NCBI GenBank assembly: GCA_025174535.1
Contig: JALBUN010000010.1
Coordinates: 124,001 to 188,000, forward strand
DNA: 64,000 nucleotides
Source: Cantharellus purpuraceus
Taxonomy: Eukaryota > Basidiomycota > Agaricomycetes > Cantharellales > Hydnaceae
Direction of reading: 5' to 3'
How positions within the stretch are numbered: the stretch's first letter is position 1; the number at the start of each line of letters is the position of its first letter. The notes beneath the pieces are model-generated. The model was not told the DNA's origin. It was given only the letters and a program-made list of their open reading frames with translations, and made no database searches. Shown in pieces: positions 30,714-42,180 of the stretch. Position numbers and translations under genes: made by a program.

Positions 30714-31535
30714 TGTTAAGAAAAGATATGGAGGGGTGTTGTGGGTGAGTGTAAGATGAAGGTGAGGGATGGTGGCAAAGTAGATTTTGAATAGGGGAGC
30801 AATTACTGCAAGGATGCAGATATATGCGGGGTCGATGGAAAGGTGTTGTTTAGTAGAGTAATGTTACCAAATATCAGAATATTTGGTTAAGAACTGGGAC
30901 TTCTGCAAAATATTTGAGCAGAAATGGGAATAGCAACACTTCGAAAAAGTGTTTGCTTAATAGAAATGGATGTAATAATCCAAATCGTTCGTAATTTGAG
31001 ATAGAAATAGTTGATGCAATATCCTAATGGGATATGCAAAATATTTCAAATCGAATAGGTCGTTTAGGAGTTATTCCAGGAACGACAGAAAGTTGACACA
31101 AGCTGTTTGTTTGCAGCTTGGAAGGGATTAAGAATAGTGAATCTCCTTATTGATACTCGTACACAGTTGTAGTTAATATACAATTTGACAATCACATGAT
31201 AAAAAAGCCTTTTAGTAAGATTGAAACATATGATAAAAGAAATGATGTGGATACTGATAATATGTGATGTCATGGGAAAAACCTTTTATAGAGAAAGGAG
31301 TTTTTACCCGTTTGACTTGATGTTTATGATGAATGAAAATCATCATAATACCTCCCTTTTTGAGTAGTAGCCATCCTCGTAGAACGAAAGGATGGCTCAC
31401 AAAATAAAATTGAAAATCACCTCCTCCTCATTCCTTAATCAAAAAATCCCCAAACTTTTCACAACTTTTCCTTATCATAAAACTCTCCCTTCTTACTCCA
31501 ATAGATCGTAGTATTACTTGAATAAATTCTTGACA
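30714..31535 (-). repeat. Family F solo LTR, 822 bp
   Basis: TGTTAAGAA...TTCTTGACA with perfect 5-bp target duplications aggaa (30709-30713 and 31536-31540). It is the inverted counterpart of the copy at 60183-61004, which has exactly the same length. It interrupts the charged ORF of D. Confidence 0.9.
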
Positions 31536-31807
31536 AGGAAGAGGAAGCGGAACGGAGACGGAAGGAAGAGGAGGAGGCAGAACGGAGACGCAAGGAGGAG
31601 GAGGAGGCGGAACAGAGACGGAAGGAGAAGGAGGAGGCAGAACGGAGACGGAAGGAGGGGGAGCAGAGGCAGAAAGAGGCGGTGGAGATGGAAGGAGGAG
31701 GAGGCAAAAGCCGAGAGAGCTCGCAGGGTAAAAGAACTTGTGGCAGTGATGGAGGCCGCAAGACTGAAGGAAGTGGAGGAGCAGGCGCACGAGCTAGAGG
31801 CCGCCAT
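31536..31807 (+). mobile_element. D element charged-repeat region
   Basis: Continuation of the D frame after the solo LTR. About five imperfect 30-bp units encode Arg-Lys-Glu-Glu-Glu-Glu-Ala-Glu-Arg-Arg, followed by Met-Glu-Ala-Ala-Arg-Leu-Lys-Glu-like sequence, predicted to be a long highly charged helix or coiled coil. It ends abruptly at 31807 where family C sequence begins. Confidence 0.62.
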
Positions 31808-32220
31808 TCTGTAACTTGACAACCACAGCCTCTCAAGGCACAATTTTCTGTGGAGATCATGACCTGAGATGTGGCTATCCATGGCTGTGCAAACCAGTGC
31901 AGAAAACAGGGTGGATACCCTCCTTTTTGCCTGATCAGTGCCTAGTTCAGGGATCAGAGCAGGTGATTGCCTTGGAATATTCTACCCCTTTATTCTAGCT
32001 GTTTCCTTCTATTATTAGATAGAACATTCCAGAAGCATTATTCAGCTCCTGATCAGTGTTAGTGCAGTGATCAGAACCTGTGATTGGCTTGGAATATTCT
32101 ACCCCTTTCTTCCACCTTCCACTACCTTCCAGCAGTTTCCATCTATTAATAGGTAGAATATTCCAGAAGCATTAGTCAGCCCCTGTAAATACAATATATA
32201 AGGAGGTCATTCTGCCTCTG
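31808..32220 (+). repeat. Family C LTR, right half, plus orientation
   Basis: Matches the inner and TATA-proximal part of the full C element at 57406 (tctgtaacttgacaaccaca... to tatataaggaggtcattctg). It begins at a breakpoint in the middle of C and abuts D sequence on both sides. Confidence 0.65.
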
Positions 32221-32384
32221 CCATTTCCTTGAAGTCGGATCCGGCTCCACATCCGTTCCGACATCCACACCCGCCTCGGGCTCCGCATTTGCATCGAGCT
32301 GGCATCAGGGTCCGCCTCCACCTCCACTCTCTCCACCTCTGCCGCTTCATCTTCCTCAGCCGCACCCAACCCAAATAATGGCCG
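32221..32384 (-). repeat. Inverted fragment of the D element
   Basis: On the minus strand it reads the acidic D segment Ala-Ala-Glu-Glu-Asp-Glu-Ala-Ala-Glu, as at 63850-63950 on the plus strand. It is flanked by C sequence in both orientations. Confidence 0.65.
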
Positions 32385-32671
32385 CTGAGCTTGAATTCAG
32401 GCCAAATGCCTAGTCCAAGGGTGGAGTGCTGACTGTGTGAAGGTTTGTGGGCACCTATGGGTCCACAACTGTAGCACAGCAGAATAAGAGCATTCTGGGC
32501 AAAGTTCTGCATGGAATATTCCCAAAAAAAATATGGAAAAATAGAGAATATTTGAATAAGTCCATTCCAAGTACAAGCACCATGTATATGCTGATATTTA
32601 GGGAAAAGTGAAATAGAGCACATTGGTGCTGCATAAATAGAATTTGATAGGGAAAAGATGGTTTCTATACA
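32385..32671 (-). repeat. Family C LTR, left half, minus orientation
   Basis: On the minus strand it starts TGTATAGAAACC and runs to aattcaagctcag, the point where the C half at 31808 would continue about 21 bp later. The two C halves are thus complementary pieces of one copy. Confidence 0.65.
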
Positions 32672-32869
32672 CTAGCCCCTAAGTCTAATCTGAACTATCT
32701 AAGTCATACTCCATCTCCAAAATCTTGGACACAGGTATTAGTGAGGGTGCAGCACATAAGCTGAAGCCAAGTCCATTCTGACCCCCACAACACACCCTGA
32801 CCCCCACTCTGACTCCAACCCCAAACTCCAATCCAGGTTCCAACCCTCCATCAGACCAAGTGCGTAACA
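32672..32869 (-). repeat. LTR B fragment
   Basis: On the minus strand it begins TGTTACGCACTTGG and carries a degenerate remnant of the 12-bp array. It ends at ggggctag where the C copy starts. Confidence 0.65.
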
Positions 32870-35800
32870 GTATATTCAAACTGCCATACTCACTTCTACT
32901 CCAATGCCATTATCTACCGTTAATTCTGAATGTGCACAAACCATCAAGATGCTTGCTCCCAGTATCAACACCATCCCTGAGGTCATCAAAGAGCCAATGA
33001 GCTGTATAGAGGCTGTCAACAAAGAGGATGATACCCTGCCCTCCCCAAATCTGATGCAAGCCATCTCCCTGCTCACCAGCAGCATCTGTACCCCACAAGC
33101 TCCTAAGTCCCAGACCAAGGTCTGGGAATCAACAGCTCTGATCCAAACTCCAACCATTCCTGATGCAATGCCAGTTGAACTTCCATGACTGCCCCAACAT
33201 GTTTACATCTGATCAGGTGAAGGTCACCTTTGTCATGTCCTATCTCAAGGGCACTGCACTGGACTACTTCAAGCCAGCACTTATGGACAACTCCGATGAT
33301 CTGATATGGTCAGAGGACTACTCCAACTTCATCTCCAAACTCCAGACCAATTTCAGCCCTTACAACCCTGAGGCCAATGCCAAGAACAAACTCCAAAGGT
33401 CCAATGGTGACACTGCACTCCAACACCAATTTTACATTGGCCTTCCATGCCATATCAAGGACAAGATATCATGTGTCAGTAAGCTGGATACTCTGGTTAA
33501 TCTTTACAAGCTTGCCCAATCCATCAACACTTGTTATTGGAAATGTCAATCTGAGGTCTCCCATGAAAATTTGACTAACAACAAATTAGACAAATCGTCA
33601 GACAAGACCCCAAGTCCAACAATGGGTCTGATAAGAAGACCACCAACAACTCCAGCCAGGAGTCAAACACTGGTAATGCCACTGTGTCTGGTTCTGGTCA
33701 GAACAACTCCAGTCCTGGTGACAACTCTGGAGCTCACAAGAGTACTCTGGACCTCTTCACCAAGCTGGGAAAGGATGGCAAACTTATCCAGCAGAAATGC
33801 CAGCATCACATGGACAACAACCTCTGTCTGTTCTGCAGAAAGCCTGGTCACCAAGCCAAGGATTGCAACAAGGCAACCTCATCCACCACAAAAGCAAAGG
33901 GCTGTGCAGCCAATGTTATGGCGGACAAGTCCAATGCCAAGGTGACAGACCCAAAAAAATAGCACGCAGTCCTCTAGTCTCCATATGGGCTGAGGGCTGC
34001 ATTGGTACTCCCCATGTGACAAATGAGGTCTGCCTGAATGCATCCACTCTTTCTCACTCTGACTCTCTCACTCTCCTTGTCTACTCCAACTCTGCTCCCA
34101 ATACCACTATTCAAGCTTTAATTGACTCTGGTTCTACTCACTGTTTCCTTGATTCCTCCTTTTCTGATTTACATAAACTCCATACATACACCATAACTCT
34201 GATATCACTCTGATTATTTGATGGCACTAATAATGCTGTTATTTCATAAGCTATAGATCTGTCTATCTGTTTTTCTGTCAGAGAAATCCAGAACATTACA
34301 TTCTATGTTACTCCGCTTGACTCCAGCTGTTCTGTGGTTCTCAGACATAATTGGCTCATCCACTACAATCTGTTGATTGACTGGACATTGGGCCATATCA
34401 CATTCCATTCTCCAGTGCAGGCTGTGTCATCCCCAACATCACTAGCAACTATAGGTGCAAAATCATCTTCCACCTCCACTGACTCTGCTCCAATAGATAC
34501 TCTGTCTACCCCTCTGTCTATATCAATGGTGGACGCTATAGTCTTTGCCTGACTAAGTAAACTGGACAGATCACAAACATTCTAGGTTCACCTCTCTGAT
34601 CCAATTCTTCTTGCTACCCACTCTGCCTGATCAGCTCTGCCAAACCTATCTATGGTTCCTAAGGAATATCACAAGTTTGCCATCATGTTCAGCAAGTCCA
34701 AAGCCGACTCTCTAGTGGAACACCAACTGTACAATCTCAAGATTGAGTTGGATGACAACTCCACCCCTTTGCTCAGCCCTATCTCCTCACTATCCCAAAA
34801 AGAGCTACTGGCACTCTGAACATTCATAGATGAGAACTTAGCCACAGGCTTCATCCACCCATCCCTATCCCCTCAAAGGGCTCCAGTCCTATTCATCCAC
34901 AAAAAGGATGGATCACTTCATTTATGTGTTGATTTCCATGGACTCAAAAAGATCACCAAGAAATACCAGTACCCAATACCCTGTGTTATTTGGAAGTGAG
35001 TCCAATATGAATTTCCAGACTTACCTCTAGGGGGAATAGAGCTGGACTTCTGGGAGAGGGGGAGAGGGGGACAGGAGCATATAGGAGGCTCAGGAGGTTT
35101 GAAGGGGTGAAGGGGGGAAAAGGGAACAGTTAAAGGGATGTTATAGGGAACAGGGGAAGCCCCTGTGAGTTCCAGGCCATTCTGGACATTCCATTATTTT
35201 TTATTTTCATCATCTCCTCATCATGGACTATCCCCTCCATCATCACTTCATCACACATTCTATCATTGGGCTAGAACATTTACGAAGGACTTTTACATTA
35301 ATGAGGCCCCTTATCATGTATAAATTATGCTTGTATTGCCCTTGAACAATTTAGAGTAATTATCTCTCATCATTCTTGTCTGTGTGCTTAAACTATTCGT
35401 ATCTGGAATAACTCCAGAAAAAACATGTATTTCTACTAGCTTTTGCATATTCTATTAAAATATTGCATACTCTATTTGAATCTGAATTACGAAGCCATAC
35501 TGTCACTGGGTATTTTCCTATTGAGCATTTACTCATATTTGAGTCATCTGCTTCTGCTGCTCGCTTAAATTATCAATATCTAGACGAAGACTAAACCGAA
35601 TCCTTTCAACTTCATAGGAAGATACTATTCAACTGTATCTTCCATTTGACTATGCATACACCTAGGTCCCATCACTCCCTCAGTCTCTATTTGACATCTA
35701 CTCTTCACTCCCCCACAGCAAGGCAATTTTATATACTATTCTCAACACCCCGCACTGCAGACCTGCTCGAGAGCCCATGAAAAGCCAAGATCTATTCCAA

Positions 35801-36830
35801 AATAGATCTCCAACATGCCTATCATCTAGTCCATATCCAAGAAGGCAATGAGTGGAAAACAACTTTCCACACTCAATATGGATCTTTCAAATGGTGTGTC
35901 ATGCCCTTTGGACTGACCAATGCTCCAGCTGCCTTCCAATGGTTCATGAATGATACCTTTGCCAATCTCCTTAATGTTACCATCCTCATTTACTTGGACA
36001 ACATTTTGGTATATTTGGATAATGAAGATGAACATCAGACACATGTCCAAGAGGTACTCCAATGTCTCTGCCAACATGGCCTCTTTGCCTGCACCAACAA
36101 GTGCAAATTCCACTCCAACTCCATTGAGTATCTAGGCTATATCCTCTCCCCTGCAGGACTAACAATGTCTGATGACAAAATCAAAGCCATACAGGAATGA
36201 CCAGAACCATGGATGGTCAAAGATGTACAGTCCTTCCTAGGGTTTGCCAACTTCTACCAATGCTTCATCCACAACTACTCCGATATTACTGTTCCACTCA
36301 CCCAGCTTACTAGAAAGGGTATCCAATGGAATTTCACTGACGAATGTAGACAGAGCTTTGAGACTTTGAAAAAGGCCGTTATCTCTGCTCTGATACTGAC
36401 TCATTGGGTTCCAGACATCCCTATCCTATTAGAGACCGATGCCCCTGACTATGCACTTGTCACAATCCTGTCCACCATCTCTCCACATGACGGACAAGTC
36501 CATCTGATCACTTTTCACTGCATACATTTATGCCCCCTGAACTGAACTATGACATCCATGACAAAGAGCTCCTTACCATATATGAAGCTTTCCAGATATG
36601 GAGACACTACCTTGAAGGCCCCTCCGATCCGGTTGACATCATAATGGACCACAAGAACTTGGAAAATGTCTCCACAATGAAACTACTCACCTGGAGACAA
36701 GTCCAGTGGTCCAAATACCTGTCTCAGTTCAACCTCATTATCCACTTCCATCCTGGTTGACCCAGAGCAAAGTCTGATGTGTTAACTAGACACTGGGATG
36801 TCTACCCTAAAGAAGGGGGTAGTGACTATG
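32870..36830 (+). pseudogene. Decayed second Ty3/gypsy element (E)
   Basis: Successive fragments in order, with stops and frameshifts. Gag: Leu-Asn-Phe-His-Asp near 33175 and Val-Thr-Phe-Val-Met-Ser-Tyr-Leu-Lys-Gly-Thr-Ala-Leu near 33225. CCHC knuckle: Cys-Leu-Phe-Cys-Arg-Lys-Pro-Gly-His at about 33824. Protease: Leu-Ile-Asp-Ser-Gly-Ser-Thr-His-Cys near 34120. Reverse transcriptase: Ile-His-Lys-Lys-Asp-Gly-Ser-Leu near 34900, resuming at 35750 after an inserted LTR-like block, with Tyr-Leu-Asp-Asn in place of the catalytic Tyr-X-Asp-Asp near 35990. RNase H: Asp-Lys-Glu-Leu-Leu near 36560. The frame breaks off at Val-Tyr-Pro-Lys-Glu-Gly, where related elements continue into integrase, and GypA' begins at once. 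E is a different lineage from GypA. Confidence 0.85.
34984..35747. repeat. LTR-like insertion (diverged family F) inside E
   Basis: Interrupts the reverse transcriptase of E between Tyr-Pro-Ile-Pro and Asp-Leu-Leu-Glu-Ser. It starts TGTTATTTGG, ends TTCTCAACA, is about 764 bp, and shares with family F the block ggaataactcc...ttttgcatat...attgcat. The flanking pentamers ccctg and ccccg differ by one base, as expected for an old insertion. The exact end points are uncertain by a few bases. Confidence 0.6.
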
Positions 36831-39626
36831 TGTTGGGGTTCAAATGAGTCATATTCTATTTTTAGCATTTTCTCTTGACACCCCTATCAGCACAGCCTGT
36901 CAGGGTGCATCTCCCCTATTTCATTGCCCCTATCACTTCCCCTATCTTTCCTCCCTATTATTCCCCTATCTTGGTTCTCCTATCTGTCTCCATCATTTAG
37001 TATAAAGACTTGCCTTGGTGCAGTGTGATCCCCTCAACTTGATCTCTGAGGATATCTGCTGTACCAGCTGGCATTATCTCTTATCGGCTTTCATCTATTG
37101 AGTATCTTGTTGTTGTGGCCTTGTCATCAGTGTCGCCCTCACAGAAGATCAAGCTCATAAGATGACCCCACACCTCATAACACTTTCCCTATTAACTTCT
37201 TCACCAATACCATGACCGATCAGCTCCCTGAAGCCTATTGGGACACTCTAGGTGAAAGTGGTGGCTTTCTGCGAGTATTGCTCAACACCCAGGCACAGCA
37301 GCTCCAGCAGCTGCAACTCCAGAACCAGCACCTCCAGAGCCAGTTCACCAATGTCTAGAACAACCTAGCGGATGCTGCCACTGCTGCTGCCATCGCTGCA
37401 GCACAGACCATCTCTCAGACCACCTCATTTCCCACACCTCCTCCTGCATCGTCATCTGTTTGTCCAATAAGGGCAGCTGAACCAGCCAATGGAGATTGTG
37501 CAGAGACAGAAGGTTTCATTTGCTCTATCAGGCTTGCCATTGCAGTCCAGCCTACATCTTTCCCAGATGAGCAGACCAAGATCCTCTATGCCCTCTCTTT
37601 TATGACAGGAGGTTCTGCTGAAGTATGGGCACACAATGAGACACAGGCAGTCATTGACAGGACCTCACCACTCTCCACCTTGGAGGAATTCATTAAGCAG
37701 GTGGAGAATGCTTTTGGGGACCCTGACCGCTCTTGAACAGCACAAACAAAGTTACATGATCTTAGGATGACAACTGGCATGTCAGTGGATGAATACACGG
37801 TACAGTTTGAGATACTAGCAGGAAGGACTGGGTTTAACGATGCAGCACTGGAAGATGCCTATGCCCAAGGGCTCCCTGCAATGATTCTTGACAAGATCCA
37901 TGCACAGCCATCCCTCCCATCTGATCTCAAGGCATGGAAGGAAGCGGCCTGCCAAATTGACTGCAACCACTGTCATCTTCTAGAAGTGAGACATGCTCAG
38001 ACTTCCCTCACTCCTGCTCACTCTACCCCATCCCACCCTCACAGCACTCTGGTCATTTCTGTACCAACTGCCTTGGCAATCTCTAATGGTGCTGCACCTA
38101 TGGATATTGACTCCAACCACCATCACATTGAGACTTGGATGTGCTATAACTGTGGAAAGTGTGGCCATATATCCCCAGCATGCCCTGAACCACGCAAGGA
38201 ACGTATCCAAGCTGATCTCACACAAACAGCAATTGCTGGCATGATATCACAGTCAGTAGCAGCTGCACTGAAGGCCAAGGAAGAAGCGCAGAAGGCAGTA
38301 ATTCCAAAGCAAGAGGAGAAGCAGGATTTTCAGGCCAGTCAGCAGTGAAGAGCATGCCCTGCCTGACAAATTGGTTTTCAGTTCTTGAATCATGTACTGT
38401 AGGGCTCACAAGTGATATGTTACATGCACACCCCCTTGTCCATCAGACTGAAACCAAAACAGCCATGCCTGAAACCCCTTCTCAACTTCCAGCTAAACAT
38501 GATGACCCTCCTCATCTCTACCTTTGATCTGCAGACATCCGTTGATGTACAAGAATTCCCATGAAAATCCACTCAGTAGACACTGGATACCCTCTAGCAG
38601 TAGATGCACTCCTCGATAGTGGTGCTACAGGAATGTTCATTGATGCAGAATATGTCAAAGCAGAGAAACTTTGAACATGCCCTCTACCATGTGTCACACC
38701 TGTTTATAACATTGATGGGACCCCAAATGAAGCAGGTTCAATCAAGGAAGAAGTCGATCTCATCTGCACATATGGGACCCATACCAAACGTGCCACATTT
38801 TCAGTCACAAGCCTGGGAACCTTTGGCATAATTGTTGGGCACACCTGGCTCGTGAAGCACAACCCAGAGGTAGACTGGCATACAGGAAAGGTACAGATGA
38901 CTCACTGCCCTGATTCATGTGAAGAAGTACCAGAACATAAAGAGCATTTGCTTGGCACAACTCCTTCAAATGGCAAGAACTCACACAGGCAACCCCAATA
39001 CGAGGGAGACCGAACATTTGTTATCTTTGTAGAAGAAGACTTGGAGAATATCTATGCTGGTTCAACAGTTTCTCAACAGCTCACACAGAAGGCTGCAGAA
39101 TCTACTCCAGTCAAAACCTTCAAGGAGATTGTCCCAAAGGCATACTGGGGATTTAAGAATGTTTTTGCAAAGGAGTCCTTTGACCAACTTCCACCTTGAA
39201 AACTGTGGGACCACGCTATTGAACTCACTCTAGGAGCACAACCCTTCAGCACAAAGGTCTATCCAATGTCCCCAAATGAGCAGAAGGAGTTGGACGCATT
39301 CCTTGAGGAGAACCTATGGAATCATTGTATATGTCCTTCCAAGTCACCCATGGCATCTCCTGTTTTTTTTGTGAAGAAGAAGGATGGTAATCTTTGTTTT
39401 GTGCAAGACTACCACAAGCTGAATGATATCACAACCAAGAATGCCTACCCACTACCCCTGTTACCAGACATCATGAATAAAATTGCTGCAGCCAATGCCA
39501 AGTACTTTACCAAGCTTGACATCCAATGGGGATATAACAATGTGCGTATTAAAGAGGGCGATGAGTGGAAGGCAGCCTTTTGAACCAATTGTGGTCTATT
39601 TGAACCCCTGGTCATGTTCTTTGGTC
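36831..39626 (+). pseudogene. GypA' 5' half (LTR, gag, pol to mid-RT)
   Basis: LTR at 36831-37143 (313 bp, short form without the 59-nt segment), primer site at 37146-37155 with 9/10 match to its LTR counterpart, then gag (from the ATG at 37212) and pol. At least six stops are CGA to TGA changes against GypA (37734, 38525, 38543, 38672, 39197, 39581), plus a CAG to TAG in gag near 37357. The element stops abruptly at 39626 in the Phe-Phe-Gly-Leu codons before the catalytic motif, ending in ggtct, and LTR B in minus orientation follows. The complementary 3' half lies at 56662-62493 on the other strand. Confidence 0.9.
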
Positions 39627-40336
39627 TTGTTATGACTATATTCATTAACGACCAGATCCCCGTCCGATCCACTCAGATCCCCATGCATATGAAATCTATA
39701 CTCCATTTGGAAACCGCTACGTCTCCATTTACCTGTCTGATTGTCACCGCCGATTCTGCCCATCCGTCTCTGGTTCCAATTGATGCATCAGCATCACCAT
39801 AGGAACCTGGACATCCGTCCCCGTCGGACTCGGACATACTCATGTAAGGCCATCGGCCTCAGAGACCCATCACCAGAGTAATTATTGTTAGATTTCAAAA
39901 TTGTATTTAAGTTGCCCAACTGGGGACTTCATTCCCCAGTTCGAATATTGAATCATGCCTAGCTCCTAAGTCCAATCCTAACTCTCTAAAGTCGTACTCC
40001 GTCTCCAAAATCTTGGACACCGGTATTAGTGAGGGTGCAGCACATAAGCTGAAGCCAAGTCCATTCCGACCCCCACGACGTACTCCGACCCTGACCCAAC
40101 CTCCAACCCAACCTCCAACCCAACCTCCAACCCAACCTCCAACCCAACCTCCAACCCAACCTCCAACCCAACCTCCAACCCAACCTCCAACCCAACCTCC
40201 AACCCAACCTCCAACCCAACCTCCAACCCAACCTCCAACCCAACCTCCAACCCAACCTCCAACCCAACCTCCAACCCAACCTCCAACCCAACCTCCAACC
40301 CAACCTCCGACCCCCAATTGGACCTAGTGCGTAACA
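39627..40336 (-). repeat. LTR B copy 4, 710 bp
   Basis: On the plus strand it reads TGTTATGACTATATTC...GTGCGTAACA, the inverse of the copies at 23478 and 62494. Its left flank is the GypA' pentamer ggtct; its right flank (gtgcc) is unrelated. It contains the longest 12-bp array. Confidence 0.85.
40094..40308 (-). repeat. 12-bp minisatellite in LTR B copy 4
   Basis: About 18 perfect units of acccaacctcca on this strand (ggttggaggttg on the other), C-rich here. The long Thr-Gln-Pro-Pro, Gly-Trp-Val and Glu-Val-Gly-Leu frames across it are artefacts of a 12-bp period, which leaves every frame open. Confidence 0.95.
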
Positions 40337-40999
40337 GTGCCCCAATACTCCCTCATGGTCGAGTCAGAGTGCATTTGAATGTGGGGTGAAAAACAACACA
40401 GCGGCAATTAGCAAGCATCCAGGTGCAAGTGGAGTGGCACAGTTGCTATGATGGCAAAATACACATGTACCTACAAAGCCAGAAAATTTTGAGGAGATTC
40501 ATGGGGCAATGTATGTTTCCTCACACTGAATTGATAAGAGAAGGGTAGAAATTATAGGAGTAAGCACAATCTGTGGATATTCATACTATGATTTTTGAGG
40601 CTGCCAATAATGGTCTATCACTATTGTTGTGATAGGCTCTCAACAGTAACCGTTAAACTTTCTGTATGTATGTGGCGACTGTATAACACGCGAGAACAAG
40701 CTGCTAACAGAGATTATGTCAGCTGAGTCTTAGGCATGAGAGAGAATGACTGCCACATTTGCTCTTCAGGTAGCATTGATTACACTATTCACTACTGAGA
40801 GCGGATATACGCAGAGTGACACTTTGAGCGCGAGTGTATAAAATATTATGATGGAAGACAGAAAACAGAGAGAGATGCGATGAGGTCGAAAACAAAATAC
40901 AACTACAGAAAGTCAGGAACGAGAATAGAAAAACAGGGGTATTAAAGTACATGGCAACACAAAGCTGGTGGAGATGGCACACATGACGCTGGCGGGGCG
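40337..40999. other. Non-repeat DNA plus 3' flank of the R family
   Basis: 40337-40740 shows no gene. From about 40745 the sequence matches the 3' flanks of the R copies at 43310 and 44030, including the shared cgagtgtata motif, which is probably the 3' end or terminator region of those minus-strand genes. Confidence 0.4.
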
Positions 41000-41680
41000 C
41001 TACATGATCCAAGTCAAAGGATTACCGTTGCTATCAAAGTGGATGAAGTGTATCTGCAGGGGACCATTGCCTCCACTATGACTCCTCTCACTTTCCCTCT
41101 CATGACTGTCTCTGCTCGACTCGCCCTGCCCATCGCGCGGTGAGTCCTGTTCAGGGACTATTATTGTTTGCGGCGATTGTGAGGGTAGCTGGTGGTGAGC
41201 TGTCCCTCTCAATTCCTGCGTCTCAATCCATGGGCTCGAGATTGTCATGGCCGGTGATGGAGTGATATTGTCCTATGGGTCGGGTTGACGATATATGGCA
41301 GACGTCCGTCGAAGCCCCCATAAGCCAAGTGTATGGATGCTGGGCAGACCGTCTTCCATCGCAGCAGCATGATCCATGGTGGATGGTCCCATTTGTGATG
41401 CCGGTGACGCAACCTCCCATCCCTCCTCAACCTCATCCTCCTGCAACCGCCCATCCCACCAACACGGCGGCCAAATCTCATGTCCCACCCTCCGAAAGTC
41501 GACCGGTAGTGGCATCGCAACGCTCCCTTGTGGCCGAGTGACAGGGCATTCAAGGGTGGGACGAATACCTATGCACCCAACACAGTCACAAGTCGGCAGG
41601 TGTCCAGATCCGACTGTAGCAGCGCTGTTGGTGGCATACATATCTACAAAGCCATAAGTGTTTGACCACACCTGTGGCAC
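41000..41680 (-). pseudogene. Gene family R, copy 1
   Basis: Minus-strand frame ending at TAG 41000-41002. It reads Val-Asp-Phe-Arg-Arg-Val-Gly-His-Glu-Ile-Trp-Pro-Pro-Cys-Trp-Trp-Asp-Gly, then a Ser/Pro/Gln-rich section with Asp-Ser-Pro-Arg-Asp-Gly-Gln-Gly-Glu-Ser-Ser-Arg, and ends His-Phe-Asp-Ser-Asn-Gly-Asn-Pro-Leu-Thr-Trp-Ile-Met. An in-frame TAG at 41273-41275 splits it where copy 3 (44290) has a sense codon. An upstream exon is likely, since an intron acceptor (gtgccacag) occurs near 41670. I do not recognise the family. It appears local to this region (copies at 43554, 44290, about 47220, 53230 and 54600). Confidence 0.5.
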
Positions 41681-41989
41681 TGTGTTTGTTTACTCACTTT
41701 GAATAGCAGGGTATAGCGGAATGACTATGTTTTGTGGATAATGTCACTATTGAATTTGTCAGTGGCCTTGTCATCAATGCTGCGACAGAGCCTGGCTCAC
41801 GAGAATAGTACGTTTACTGGACGGAAGACAGGATAGTCAGTGGCATGAAGAGTGTGTAGCGTCTAGTGGAACGCACCGTTGGCAACAGGGATTTTGAACG
41901 AGACAGTCAGGTTTTGTTAGCTTAGAGGAGATGTGGTTGGGGTGGTGATGAAAGTACGTGGTGGTGTATCATACTAAAAGTGACAGCAG

Positions 41990-42180
41990 TGTGCTTATAT
42001 GTGTGCTGAAGGACAATGGGCTTCCAAGGTTAATAGGGAAGCCGTAGGTGACTGGTGCATAGGGTGCATGAGCATCACAAAAGGACGTTAAAGAAGTGTT
42101 AGCCAGTTGTGGAACCAATAATAGTGTGTTGAACAATGGGGGTACTCTATTGGCGGAGATTCGCCTAAGTCGACACTACA
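41990..42180 (-). promoter_or_regulatory. Promoter module of family R
   Basis: On the minus strand a conserved block (gtcgacttaggcgaatctc followed by cgccaatagag, 42143-42179) holds a CCAAT box and a GGCG...CGCC near-palindrome. About 140 bp downstream comes a TATA-like catataag near 42000. Equivalent blocks occur at 47529-47564, 53538-53572 and, more diverged, at 55497-55540. Confidence 0.5.

Noticed and set aside
34984..35747. Intron in the E element reverse transcriptase
   Set aside because: It is about 760 bp with TG...CA ends and similarity to the family F LTR, so an inserted LTR explains it better than splicing.
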